NCBI GenBank assembly: GCA_904419835.1
Contig: CAJFTA010000050.1
Location: 1-16,632 of the forward strand
Direction: 5' to 3'
Source: an uncultured Pseudoflavonifractor sp.
Lineage (GTDB): Bacteria; Bacillota; Clostridia; Oscillospirales; Oscillospiraceae
DNA length: 16,632 bases
Positions 1 to 7,215 of this stretch are shown one piece after another (within the stretch, counting starts at the first letter, position 1; every line of letters starts with the position of its first letter). The notes beneath the pieces were generated by a model, which saw only the letters and a program-made list of their open reading frames with translations, made no database searches and was not told the origin of the DNA. The position numbers were made by a program, and so were the translations under genes.

Positions 1-17
1 ACCTGAGCTACAGGCGC
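1..17 (-). tRNA. Partial tRNA, 5' end only (possibly tRNA-Arg)
   Basis: The reverse complement begins GCGCCTGTAGCTCAGGT, a typical tRNA 5' acceptor strand plus the start of the D-arm (TAGCTCAG). It follows the CCA end of the tRNA-Gly gene after only 3 nt, with no terminator between, so the two are probably cotranscribed. The anticodon lies outside the window. The acceptor sequence resembles tRNA-Arg genes, but the identity is a guess. Confidence 0.75.
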
Positions 18-20
18 GTA

Positions 21-94
21 TGGAGCGGGTGATGGGAATCGAACCCACGCGACCAGCTTGGAAGGCTGGGATTCTACCATTGAACTACACCCGC
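21..94 (-). tRNA. tRNA-Gly (anticodon TCC)
   Basis: The minus strand folds into a full cloverleaf. The acceptor stem pairs GCGGGTG with CACCCGC, the discriminator is T, and an encoded CCA occupies 21-23. The anticodon stem CCAGC/GCTGG holds the loop CTTCCAA, giving anticodon TCC (Gly). The T-arm contains GGTTCGATTCC. Length with CCA is 74 nt. It is the first gene of a transcript that continues into a second tRNA at 1-17. Confidence 0.97.
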
Positions 95-127
95 ATGGGA
101 AGTGACACACCAAATGTCAGCCTTGAT

Positions 128-156
128 ATAATACCATGGACAATCCCGCCTGTCAA
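128..156 (-). promoter_or_regulatory. Promoter of the tRNA-Gly transcript
   Basis: On the minus strand TTGACA (151-156) is followed after exactly 17 nt by TATTAT (128-133), a near-consensus sigma-A promoter. The predicted start lies about 30 nt upstream of the mature tRNA 5' end at 94. Confidence 0.85.
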
Positions 157-173
157 TGCCTTTCCTGAAAAAA

Positions 174-220
174 ACAAAAATTTTTCCTCCGCCTGCCGGA
201 ATTGCTCCGGCAGGCGGGGG
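174..220 (-). terminator. Intrinsic terminator of the fructose PTS operon
   Basis: Positions 190-200 and 206-216 are a perfect 11-bp inverted repeat (CGCCTGCCGGA and complement), extended by further G-C and G-T pairs to 186 and 220, with a 5-nt loop. On the minus strand it is followed by a run rich in T (174-185). It starts directly after the stop codon of the ArsC-family gene. Confidence 0.93.
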
Positions 221-224
221 GAGT

Positions 225-575
225 TCAGAGCAGGGCGGCGGCCCAGTCGGCCTCCCGGAAGCCGACCAGAACGGCCGTTTCCGTCACCAGGATGGGGCGC
301 TTAACCAGCATTCCGTCAGTGGCGAGCAGGTCCAGCTGCTCGTCCTCGGTCATGCCGGGCAGGCGGTCCTTCAGGGCCAGGGACTTGTAGAGCAGCCCGC
401 TGGTGTTGAAGAACTTGCGCAGGGGCAGGCCGCTGCGGCTGTGCCAGAGAGCCAGCTCCTCCCGGGTGGGGCGGTCCTCCTTGATGTCCCGGAGGGCGTA
501 GTCCAGGCCGTGGCTGTCCAGCCAGGTCTGGGCCTTGCGGCAGGTGGAGCACTTGGGGTAGCAGACAAAGAGCAT
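225..575 (-). CDS. ArsC/Spx-family thioredoxin-fold protein
   Basis: A 116-residue protein of the arsenate reductase (ArsC/Spx/YffB) family. The N-terminal strand leads into a CSTC motif (Cys9 and Cys12), the redox CxxC position of Spx-like proteins, and the C-terminal half has the family's LVKRPILV segment. Family members are either glutathione/thioredoxin-linked reductases or, as Spx, RNA polymerase-binding regulators. Sequence alone does not show which applies, and no arsenic-resistance gene is nearby. The start is supported by AGGAGGT just upstream. It is the last gene of the PTS operon, 31 nt after ptsI, with the terminator immediately behind. Its link to sugar uptake is unknown; it may simply be carried by readthrough. 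Confidence 0.88.
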   Translation of the reverse strand: MLFVCYPKCSTCRKAQTWLDSHGLDYALRDIKEDRPTREELALWHSRSGLPLRKFFNTSGLLYKSLALKDRLPGMTEDEQLDLLATDGMLVKRPILVTETAVLVGFREADWAAALL

Positions 576-606
576 GGGGAGACCTCCTGTATCAGCGATG
601 TGTGGT

Positions 607-2313
607 TCAGCGGACGTTGGCCTTGAGGCAGGTGTGCACCTCGCCGGCGGTGGACAGGCCCATCACCCGGTCGGCCAGGGCCCGGGCCTCCTCCCTGGTC
701 CAGCGGGAGATGGCCTGGCGGATGGGCAGCACGGCGGCGGGAGAGACGGAGAACTCATCCAGCCCGAAGGCCAGCAGCAGGGGGGTCATGAGCGGGTCTC
801 CGGCGGCTTCGCCGCACATGCCGACGGGAATGCCGGCCCGCTTGGCCTGGGATGCGGCTGCGTGGACCGCCCGGAGCAGGGCGGGCTGGAAGTAAGAGCA
901 GAGATAGGAGACCCGGCTGTTGCCACGGTCGGCGGCCAGGGTGTACTGAGTCAGGTCGTTGGTGCCGATGGAGAAGAAGTCGGCCTCCCGGGCCAGCTTG
1001 TCGGCCAGAAAGACGGCGGCGGGGGTCTCCACCATGACACCCAGGGGGATATCCCTGTCAAAGGGAATCCCCTCCTGGGCCAGGCGGCACTTGGTCTCCT
1101 CCAGCATTACCCGGGCGGAGCGGACCTCATCCACGCAGGAGACAAAGGGGAGGAGAATGCGGATGCTCCCGTAGGCCGAGGCCCGGAGGATGGCGGACAG
1201 CTGGGTTTTGAAGAGGTCGGGGCGGCTCAGGCAGTACCGGATGGCCCGGAAGCCCAGGAAGGGGTTCTCCTCCTGATCCGTGTCCAGGCAGGTGATGTCC
1301 TTGTCGCCGCCGATGTCCAGGGTGCGGATGACGATCTCCCGGCCGTCCAGCCGCCGGGCGGCGTCCTGGTAGATGCGGAACTGCTCCTCCTCGCTGGGGG
1401 GCGCGGAGCGGTTCATAAAGAGGAACTCCGTGCGGAACAGGCCCACGCCCTCGCCGGTGTGCTCCAGCACGCTGGGCACGTCCCTGGGGCCGGCGATATT
1501 GCAGCACAGCGATACGGCCTCGCCGTCGGCGGTGCGGGTGGGGCGGGAGCGGAACCGGATCAGGTCGGCCTGGCGGGCCAGCTCCTCCGCCTGACGGGAA
1601 CGGCAGGCCCGGAGGACCTCCTCGTCCGGGTTGACGAGGACGGTTCCGGCGCTGCCGTCCACCACCAGGGTCTCGCCGCCGGAGAGAAGGTCGGTAATAT
1701 TGGGCACCGACAGCACGGCGGGCAGGGACATGGTGCGGGCCAGAATGGCGGAGTGGGAGGTGCGGCCGCCGCTCTCGGTGACAATGGCCGCCACGTTCTC
1801 CCGCCGGAGGCCGGCGGTCATGGAGGGGGTGAAGTCCCGGGCCACCAGGACGGAGCCTGGGGGGAGCCGGTTCAGCTCCGTCCGGGGACGGCCCAGAAGA
1901 ATGGACAGCAGGCGGCGGCGCAGATCCTCCACGTCCAGCGCCCGCTGGCGCATCAGCTCGTCCTCCATGGAGGAGAATAGCTCGATATACATGCCGCACA
2001 CGCTGTCCACGGCGGACTCGGCGCACACGCCGTTCTCAATGGCGGCGTTCATCTGGCTGGTCATGTAGGGGTCGGAGACCATCATTATCTGGCCGGACAG
2101 GATTTCGGCCTGCTTGTCCCCCAGCTGCTCCCGCAGGGTCTCGGCCATGGCGGAGGTCTCCCGGATGAAGGCGGCCACGGCGCCGGCCAGGCGGGCCTTC
2201 TCCGCCTCTACGCCGGAGAATACAACGTCCCCGTATCCCAGGTCGGGCTCGGCCACCAGCACGGCTTCGCCGATGCCGATGCCGCCGGACGCGGGAATTC
2301 CCTCACATTTCAT
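607..2313 (-). CDS. ptsI: PTS Enzyme I (phosphoenolpyruvate-protein phosphotransferase)
   Basis: A cytoplasmic enzyme that takes phosphate from phosphoenolpyruvate and passes it to HPr. Its 568 residues match the usual length (about 570). The N-terminal domain (about 1-140) is the HPr-binding region. The swivelling phosphohistidine domain carries GGRTSHSAI with the active His187. The C-terminal PEP-binding barrel includes FRTEF, SIGTNDLTQYT and GMCGEAAGD with the catalytic Cys500. The last motif has Ala where many family members have Met (GEMAGD), a minor variation. GGAGG lies 8 nt before the ATG. It follows ptsH by 51 nt and is cotranscribed with the fructose-specific genes, so general and sugar-specific PTS parts share one promoter here. 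Confidence 0.98.
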   Translation of the reverse strand: MKCEGIPASGGIGIGEAVLVAEPDLGYGDVVFSGVEAEKARLAGAVAAFIRETSAMAETLREQLGDKQAEILSGQIMMVSDPYMTSQMNAAIENGVCAESAVDSVCGMYIELFSSMEDELMRQRALDVEDLRRRLLSILLGRPRTELNRLPPGSVLVARDFTPSMTAGLRRENVAAIVTESGGRTSHSAILARTMSLPAVLSVPNITDLLSGGETLVVDGSAGTVLVNPDEEVLRACRSRQAEELARQADLIRFRSRPTRTADGEAVSLCCNIAGPRDVPSVLEHTGEGVGLFRTEFLFMNRSAPPSEEEQFRIYQDAARRLDGREIVIRTLDIGGDKDITCLDTDQEENPFLGFRAIRYCLSRPDLFKTQLSAILRASAYGSIRILLPFVSCVDEVRSARVMLEETKCRLAQEGIPFDRDIPLGVMVETPAAVFLADKLAREADFFSIGTNDLTQYTLAADRGNSRVSYLCSYFQPALLRAVHAAASQAKRAGIPVGMCGEAAGDPLMTPLLLAFGLDEFSVSPAAVLPIRQAISRWTREEARALADRVMGLSTAGEVHTCLKANVR

Positions 2314-2364
2314 AGTCCAAACCTCCAGTGCCGTCTGGCGGCAGAATCAGGGACGCGGACGGGC

Positions 2365-2631
2365 TTATTCCTCGCCCAGACCGGAGCGCACCAGATCGGC
2401 GGCGGTGCGGAGCATCTCCACCTCGTCGGGCCCGTCGCAGCGGATCTCAATCTCGGCGCCCTGCTTCATGCAGGCGGCCATCACGTTCATGATGCTTTTG
2501 CCGTCGATTTCGTGGCCGTTGAAGACGATGGTGATGTTGGACTGAAATTTGATCATGGACTGGACAAAGATGTTGGCGGGGCGCATATGGAATCCGGCCT
2601 TGTTGACCACAGTGAGCTGCTCACTGACCAT
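2365..2631 (-). CDS. ptsH: PTS phosphocarrier protein HPr
   Basis: An 88-residue HPr that shuttles phosphate from EI to the IIA domains. The active-site motif GFHMRPAN places His at position 15, and GKSIMNVM places Ser at position 46, the residue that HPr kinase phosphorylates in Firmicutes to make the CcpA corepressor. Both sites are in canonical numbering, so both transport and carbon-catabolite signalling roles are expected. The kinase gene is not in this window. TGGAGG lies 8 nt before the ATG. It sits between fruA and ptsI, 54 nt downstream of fruA. Confidence 0.98.
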   Translation of the reverse strand: MVSEQLTVVNKAGFHMRPANIFVQSMIKFQSNITIVFNGHEIDGKSIMNVMAACMKQGAEIEIRCDGPDEVEMLRTAADLVRSGLGEE

Positions 2632-2685
2632 AATGATAACCTCCAGAGATAGAAAATATAGCGTCCGGCAGGAGCGGGCGCTGGC

Positions 2686-4605
2686 TCAGGCCTGCTTTTT
2701 CCGCAGCAGGGCCAGCACCAGCATGCCGGCCAGAGAACCGGCGGCCAGGGCGATGAGGTAGCCCGGCACGTTCCGGATGACGGGAAAGACGAAGATGCCG
2801 CCGTGGGGGGCGGGGAGGGCGCAGTTGAAGAAGGCGGCCAGCCCGCCCGCCAGGGCCGAGCCGGCGACGCAGGCGGGGATAACCCGGGCGGGGTCGGACG
2901 CGGCGAAGGGGATGGCGCCCTCGGTAATGAAGCAGAGGCCCATGATGTAGTTGACCAGGCCGGACCGCCGCTCCGCCGGGCGGAACCGGTTGGGGAAGAA
3001 GGTGCAGCACAGGGCGATGGCAAGGGGCGGCACCATGCCGCCCGCCATGGCGCAGGCCATGACCACGGAGCCGACGGCAGGGGAGACGGCGGCCAGGGTG
3101 GAGGTGGCGAACACATAGGCGGCCTTGTTGAGGGGGCCGCCCATATCCGCGGCCATCAGGGCGGCCACAGCCACACCCAGGGCGATTCTGCCGCCCTCGC
3201 TCATGGCGCCCAGGGCGCCGTCCAGGGCGTTGTTGAGCATGCCCACAAAGGGGTTGACGGCGCACAGGAACAGCCCGGTCAGCAGCAGGCCGGCCAGGGG
3301 ATAGAGGAGCACGGGCTTGAGCCCCTCCAGGGGGGAGGGCAGAGCGGACAGCAGCCGCTGGATCAGGCGCATCAGGTATCCGGCGGCGAAGCCGGCCACC
3401 AGGGCGCCCAGGAATCCGGCGGAGACTGCTTCGGCGGAGAAGAAGGGGAAGGTGTAGCCGGACACGGCCAGAGCGCCGCCCACAAAGCCCACCATCAGGC
3501 CGGGCCGGTCCGCGATGGCCACGGCGATATAGGCCGACAGCACCGGCAGCATGAAGTGGAAGGCGGTGTCGCCCACCGTGTTGAACCAGGCGGCCAGCTG
3601 GGTGTTGGTGCCGAAGGTGCTGTACCCCAGGTCGGGGTCGTCCAGCAGGAAGGAGATGGCGATGAAGATGCCGCCGGCGATGACAAAGGGCAGCATGTGG
3701 CTCACGCCGTTCATCAGCTGCTTGTAGAGGGTGCGGCACAGGCCCTCGCCGCCCTGGGCGGGGAGGACCGTGGGGACCCGGGCGTCTTTGTCGTGGTAGA
3801 CCGGGGCTTTCCCGTCCAGAACCGCCTGAATGAGCGCGGCCGGGCGGCTGATTCCGGCGGCTACCGGCACCCGCAGCACCGGCCGGCCGTCAAACCGGGC
3901 CATATCCACCTCCCGGTCGGCGGCCACGATGATGCCGTCACAGGCGGCAATCTCCTCCGGCGTGAGCACCCGGGCGGCGCCGGAGGCGCCGTTGGTCTCC
4001 ACCTGGATGGGGCAGCCCATGGCCCGGGCCGCCTGCTCCAGGGCCTCGGCGGCCATGTAGGTGTGGGCGATGCCGGTGGGGCAGGCGGTGACCGCCAGCA
4101 CCCGTGGCATGGGCTGATCGCCGTGGGGCGGAAAGTCCTCGGGGAATTCCGCCTGCTCCGCCCGGTCAATGGCAGCGCGAAAGGCGGCGGGGGTGGCCGC
4201 CGCCATTAGCTGCGCGCGGAACTCCTCCCGCATCAGCAGGCGCATCAGGCGGGAGAGAAGCTCCAGATGAAGGCCGTCCTCCCCTTCGGGAGCGGCAATG
4301 AGAAAAATCAGCCGGGAGGGGCTGCCGTCCGGCGCGCCCCAGTCCACGCCGCCGGGGGCCGTGATGGCGGAGAGACCGGGGCGGAGGACCGCGGCGCTTC
4401 TGGCGTGGGGCACGGCGATGCCCGAGCCGATGGCCGTGGAGCTCCGGGCCTCCCGCTCCATCAGGGCCTGACGGAACTGGGCGGGATTGGAGAGATTGCC
4501 CTGGACGGACTGGAGAGAGACCAGCAGCTCCACAGCGGCGGCCTTATCCGCCGGCGCCGCGCCCAGCAGAATCCCCTGGGCCTGAAGAAGGTCGGTAATA
4601 CGCAA
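2686..4605 (-). CDS. fruA: Fructose PTS transporter, fused EIIA-EIIB-EIIC
   Basis: A membrane permease that phosphorylates fructose (probably to fructose 1-phosphate) during uptake. Numbered from the upstream ATG at 4614, the IIA domain (1-155) has SGIAVPHARS with phospho-His70, the IIB domain (about 169-270) has VLAVTACPTGIAHTYM with phospho-Cys178, and the rest (about 293-640) is a multi-helix IIC domain beginning GVSHMLPFVIAGG. I prefer the TTG at 4605: AAAGGA lies 8 nt before it but directly abuts the ATG at 4614. The neighbouring IIA gene has the same leader with ATG at the matching codon. This gives 639 residues. The IIA domain duplicates the upstream stand-alone IIA gene. Fructose specificity is inferred from family and operon. 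Confidence 0.95.
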   Translation of the reverse strand: MRITDLLQAQGILLGAAPADKAAAVELLVSLQSVQGNLSNPAQFRQALMEREARSSTAIGSGIAVPHARSAAVLRPGLSAITAPGGVDWGAPDGSPSRLIFLIAAPEGEDGLHLELLSRLMRLLMREEFRAQLMAAATPAAFRAAIDRAEQAEFPEDFPPHGDQPMPRVLAVTACPTGIAHTYMAAEALEQAARAMGCPIQVETNGASGAARVLTPEEIAACDGIIVAADREVDMARFDGRPVLRVPVAAGISRPAALIQAVLDGKAPVYHDKDARVPTVLPAQGGEGLCRTLYKQLMNGVSHMLPFVIAGGIFIAISFLLDDPDLGYSTFGTNTQLAAWFNTVGDTAFHFMLPVLSAYIAVAIADRPGLMVGFVGGALAVSGYTFPFFSAEAVSAGFLGALVAGFAAGYLMRLIQRLLSALPSPLEGLKPVLLYPLAGLLLTGLFLCAVNPFVGMLNNALDGALGAMSEGGRIALGVAVAALMAADMGGPLNKAAYVFATSTLAAVSPAVGSVVMACAMAGGMVPPLAIALCCTFFPNRFRPAERRSGLVNYIMGLCFITEGAIPFAASDPARVIPACVAGSALAGGLAAFFNCALPAPHGGIFVFPVIRNVPGYLIALAAGSLAGMLVLALLRKKQA

Positions 4606-4644
4606 CGCTCTCATCCTTTCCGTCCAGAAGTGGAAACATTCAGC

Positions 4645-5103
4645 TTACTTGGACTCGGCATCCCGCAGGAGCTGGAGGAACTCGGCGGAGGACGTGCAGT
4701 CGGCCAGCTTCTCGGCCAGGCCGGGGTTCTTCATCAGCACCTGGAGCAGGCTGGAGAGCATCTCCAGGTAGGCGCCGGGGTCGTTCTCGGGGCCAACCAG
4801 CAGGAAGATGAGGCGGGAGGGACCGTCCACGGCGCCGAAGTCGATGCCGTTGGGCACGGTCATCACAGTGATGCCACGCTCCTTCACGCCGCGGCTCTTG
4901 GCGTGGGGCACGGCCACGCCGTGGGACAGGGCGGTGGTGCCCAGGCTCTCGCGGGCCAGCACGTCGGCGCGGCACACGGCGGGGTCGGTGACGCAGCCGA
5001 AGCGCTCGGGGCCGGAGACCAGCATGGTGATGGCCTCCTCCTTGGTGGTGGCGGCGGCGCCGATGAGGATACCGTCCTCGGTAAGCAGATCAGTGATACG
5101 CAT
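4645..5103 (-). CDS. Stand-alone fructose-family PTS EIIA
   Basis: A 152-residue cytoplasmic IIA protein of the fructose/mannitol family, which takes phosphate from HPr onto His67 (HGVAVPHAKS) and passes it to a IIB domain. The sequence aligns without gaps with the N-terminal IIA domain of the fused transporter just downstream: both have RITDLL at the start and the active His at the same distance. An ATG at 5112 also exists but abuts the SD (AAAGGA); the ATG at 5103 has an 8-nt spacing and is preferred. It lies between fruK and fruA. It may be a second donor for FruA, may serve another permease, or may act as a regulatory phosphoprotein. Confidence 0.95.
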   Translation of the reverse strand: MRITDLLTEDGILIGAAATTKEEAITMLVSGPERFGCVTDPAVCRADVLARESLGTTALSHGVAVPHAKSRGVKERGITVMTVPNGIDFGAVDGPSRLIFLLVGPENDPGAYLEMLSSLLQVLMKNPGLAEKLADCTSSAEFLQLLRDAESK

Positions 5104-5166
5104 GATAATCATCCTTTCTTCTCAATAAAAATAAATATATAGTATACGCAGGAACACTGCCAGGGG

Positions 5167-6075
5167 TTACAGGGTGTTGAGGAGCTCCTCCACCTCCCGG
5201 CGGGTGGCCAGGCGGTCGGAGAAGGCGGTGGCGGCGCCGGCGGCGGCGCCCATCCGCAGGGCCTCCCGGTAGCTGCCGGTCAGGTGCAGCCCGGTGAGGA
5301 AGCCGGCCACCATGGAGTCGCCGGCGCCCACAGAGTTGCGCACGGTGCCGGCGGCGGCCTCCTGGTGGAGGAACTTGCCGTCCTCTGTGAGGAGGAGAGC
5401 GCCGTTGGGCCCCAGGGAGGCCAGCACGTTGCGGGCGCCCCGCTCCTGGAGCCGGGCGGCGCAGGCCTTGACGCCGGTCAGGTCGCCGGGAGTCAGGGGG
5501 ACGCCGCACAGCTCGGACAGCTCCGCTTCGTTGGGCTTGATCAGGAAGGGGCGGTACTGGAGCACGTTGAGCAGCAGGGGGCCCGAGGCGTCCACCACGC
5601 AGCGGATGCCCCGGCCGGACAGCCGGGAGAGGATGCGCTCGTAGACGTCGGCGGGCAGGGAGGCGGGGATGCTGCCCGCCAGGACCAGGGTGTCCCCCTT
5701 GGAAATGCGGTCCAGCTTGGCAAAGAGGGCGTCCAGCGCCTGGGGCGGGATGTCCGGGCCCTGGCCGTTGATCTCGGTCTCCACGCCGGTTTTCAGCTTG
5801 ATATTGATGCGGCTCATGCCGGCGGGCAGCATAATGAAGTCGTTCTGGACAGACATCTGCTCCAGCCAGAGGGCGATGCCATGGCCGGTGAAGCCGGCCA
5901 GAAAGCCCAGGGCCCTGGTGTCCATGCCCAGGTTGCGCAGCACGACGGAGACGTTGATGCCCTTTCCGCCGCAGCGGAGGGTCTCGCCCCCGGCGCGGTT
6001 GAGGGCGCCCATCTCCAGCGTATCCAGATAGACCGCGTAGTCCAGGGCGGGATTGAAGGTGACGGTGTAGATCAC
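5167..6075 (-). CDS. fruK: 1-phosphofructokinase (PfkB family)
   Basis: Converts fructose 1-phosphate to fructose 1,6-bisphosphate with ATP, the step after PTS uptake. Its 302 residues are normal for the family. The PfkB signatures are visible: GGKGINVSVVLRNLG (36-50) near the N-terminus and the catalytic GAGDSMVAGF (250-259) with Asp253. The start is GTG, which overlaps the TGA of the regulator as GTGA; GAGGAGG lies about 10 nt upstream. The overlap suggests translational coupling with the regulator. Other PfkB kinases such as tagatose 6-phosphate kinase look similar, but the fructose PTS context makes FruK the best call. Confidence 0.95.
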   Translation of the reverse strand: MIYTVTFNPALDYAVYLDTLEMGALNRAGGETLRCGGKGINVSVVLRNLGMDTRALGFLAGFTGHGIALWLEQMSVQNDFIMLPAGMSRINIKLKTGVETEINGQGPDIPPQALDALFAKLDRISKGDTLVLAGSIPASLPADVYERILSRLSGRGIRCVVDASGPLLLNVLQYRPFLIKPNEAELSELCGVPLTPGDLTGVKACAARLQERGARNVLASLGPNGALLLTEDGKFLHQEAAAGTVRNSVGAGDSMVAGFLTGLHLTGSYREALRMGAAAGAATAFSDRLATRREVEELLNTL

Positions 6076-6824
6076 GGAGCGCAGACCTCCTCTATAATCG
6101 TAAAGGAGCGGTAGCTTTCATCGGACAGGTAGTCGGTGATAATGCAGGCCTTCTCAATGGGGGCGAAGCTGACGGGGGACACCCAGTCGAACTTGGTGTG
6201 GTCGGCCAGCACATAGGCCATGTAGGACCGGCCGAAGGCCTCGCTCTTGAGCATGCCCTCCTCCGCGTCCGGCGTGGTGAAGCCGGCCTTGGCGGAGATG
6301 CCGTTGGCGCCCATAAAGCATTTGGTGAAATTGTATTTCTGAAGGTTTCGCGCGGCCACGGCGCCCACCACCGCCTCGGTGGCCGGCTTGAGCTCGCCGC
6401 CCAGAATATAGGACTTCAGCCCCTTCCGGGCCAGATGCTGGGCGTGGGCGATGCCGTTGGTGACAAAGGTGGCCTTGCTCTCGCCGATGGCCTCCACCAG
6501 CTTTTCCGTGGTGCTGCCCGCGTCGATGTAGACAAAATCGTCGTCCTCAATCAGCGTGGCGGCATACCGCCCGATAAGGACTTTCTCCTCCACGTTGAGG
6601 GCGGACTTGGTGCGCACGTCGGCCTCCGCCGTGGCAAAGGGAGTGGACAGGGCGGTGGCGCCGCCATGGACCTTGTTGAGCCGGCCCATCTCGTGAAGCG
6701 CGTTCAGGTCCCGGCGGACAGTGGCCTCCGAGGCGCCAAGGGCCTGGGTAAGTTCCGCCACGGTTACGGTCCGCTTCCGGGCGAGCATCTGAAGAATCTG
6801 CTGATATCGCTCCTGTGTCAGCAT
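6072..6824 (-). CDS. fruR: DeoR-family transcriptional regulator, probable FruR
   Basis: A 250-residue repressor-type protein, first gene of the fructose operon. The N-terminus (LTQERYQQILQML) leads into a winged helix-turn-helix with the recognition helix SEATVRRDLNAL, followed by the DeoR sugar-phosphate-sensing domain (DAGSTTEKL, ATFVTNGI, ILGGEL, KCFMGANGIS). The start at 6824 has AAGGAGC at a good distance; the open frame extends to 6875 but those extra codons lie over the promoter region and have no SD. By family and position it likely responds to fructose 1-phosphate or fructose 1,6-bisphosphate and controls its own operon; the effector is inference. Confidence 0.94.
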   Translation of the reverse strand: MLTQERYQQILQMLARKRTVTVAELTQALGASEATVRRDLNALHEMGRLNKVHGGATALSTPFATAEADVRTKSALNVEEKVLIGRYAATLIEDDDFVYIDAGSTTEKLVEAIGESKATFVTNGIAHAQHLARKGLKSYILGGELKPATEAVVGAVAARNLQKYNFTKCFMGANGISAKAGFTTPDAEEGMLKSEAFGRSYMAYVLADHTKFDWVSPVSFAPIEKACIITDYLSDESYRSFTIIEEVCAP

Positions 6825-6865
6825 GTTACGGCTCCTTTTTGTGCTTTTTTCTGATTTCTGAGGAG

Positions 6866-6894
6866 AATATAGCACTACTTCTAAAAAGTGTCAA
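6866..6894 (-). promoter_or_regulatory. Promoter of the fructose PTS operon
   Basis: On the minus strand a perfect TTGACA (6889-6894) is followed after 17 nt by TATATT (6866-6871). It lies 42 nt before the regulator's start codon. I see no other comparable minus-strand promoter further into the operon. Confidence 0.9.
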
Positions 6895-6902
6895 GCAGTT
6901 TC

Positions 6903-6940
6903 AATCAAATAAAATCAAAATTTTTCAACAAATAATCAAA
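6903..6940. promoter_or_regulatory. Three AATCAAA repeats upstream of the fru promoter, candidate operator
   Basis: AATCAAA occurs on the plus strand at 6903-6909, 6913-6919 and 6934-6940, in an AT-rich block just upstream of the -35 box. Start-to-start spacings of 10 and 21 bp put all three on the same face of the helix. DeoR-type sugar regulators commonly bind phased repeats near their own promoters, so this is a reasonable FruR operator candidate; binding is inference. Confidence 0.5.
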
Positions 6941-7029
6941 CAAAAGCGTGGTCCTGATTGGAAAAAACGAAGACGGGGAAAAAAGGTTGTCAGTTTCCAG
7001 GAACTTATGTCTACTATTCCACGTCAGAT

Positions 7030-7154
7030 ATGGTATAATAGCCGCAGAACGGCTATTATACGTTGAACCTGGCCCTTTTCCTCGCCCTTTACAGGGCAAG
7101 CGGAAAAGACGCCAATATACCATTCCGGCTTCGCCGTCATGGCATAATAGCCGC
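7030..7154 (+). promoter_or_regulatory. Repeated extended -10 boxes and inverted repeat upstream of the GHL10 gene
   Basis: TGGTATAAT at 7031-7039 is an exact extended -10 (TGnTATAAT), and TGGCATAAT at 7140-7148 is nearly so; neither has a good -35. The first sits in a perfect 12-bp inverted repeat (7033-7044 and 7050-7061, GTATAATAGCCG). The 15-mer TGGYATAATAGCCGC recurs at 7031-7045 and 7140-7154, with a related sequence inverted at 7111-7123 (11 of 13 matches). This suggests a promoter region with operator-like sites for the gene at 7216. The rest of 6941-7215 shows no gene. Confidence 0.5.
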
Positions 7155-7215
7155 TACCGGTCCCGGCCCATGGCGGCACGGGAGAGAAATCTGACTGAAA
7201 AGGGAGAGAAGCCCA

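Noticed and set aside
225..575. Arsenate resistance gene
   Set aside because: The protein has the family fold and CxxC, but no arsR, arsB or acr3 neighbour exists and it sits at the end of a sugar operon, so a specific arsenate function is not supported.
574..1980. Long plus-strand open frame of 468 codons
   Set aside because: It is antisense to ptsI, low in complexity (Gly, Gln, Ala, Val rich) and lacks an SD; such frames arise from GC-rich third positions. The same holds for 2803-4209, 4267-5142, 5284-6114 and 12736-14205 on the plus strand, and 7024-9045 and 15225-16577 on the minus strand.
7033..7061. Rho-independent terminator at the 12-bp inverted repeat
   Set aside because: There is no T-run on either side and the stem is AT-rich at its base; an operator or promoter role fits better.
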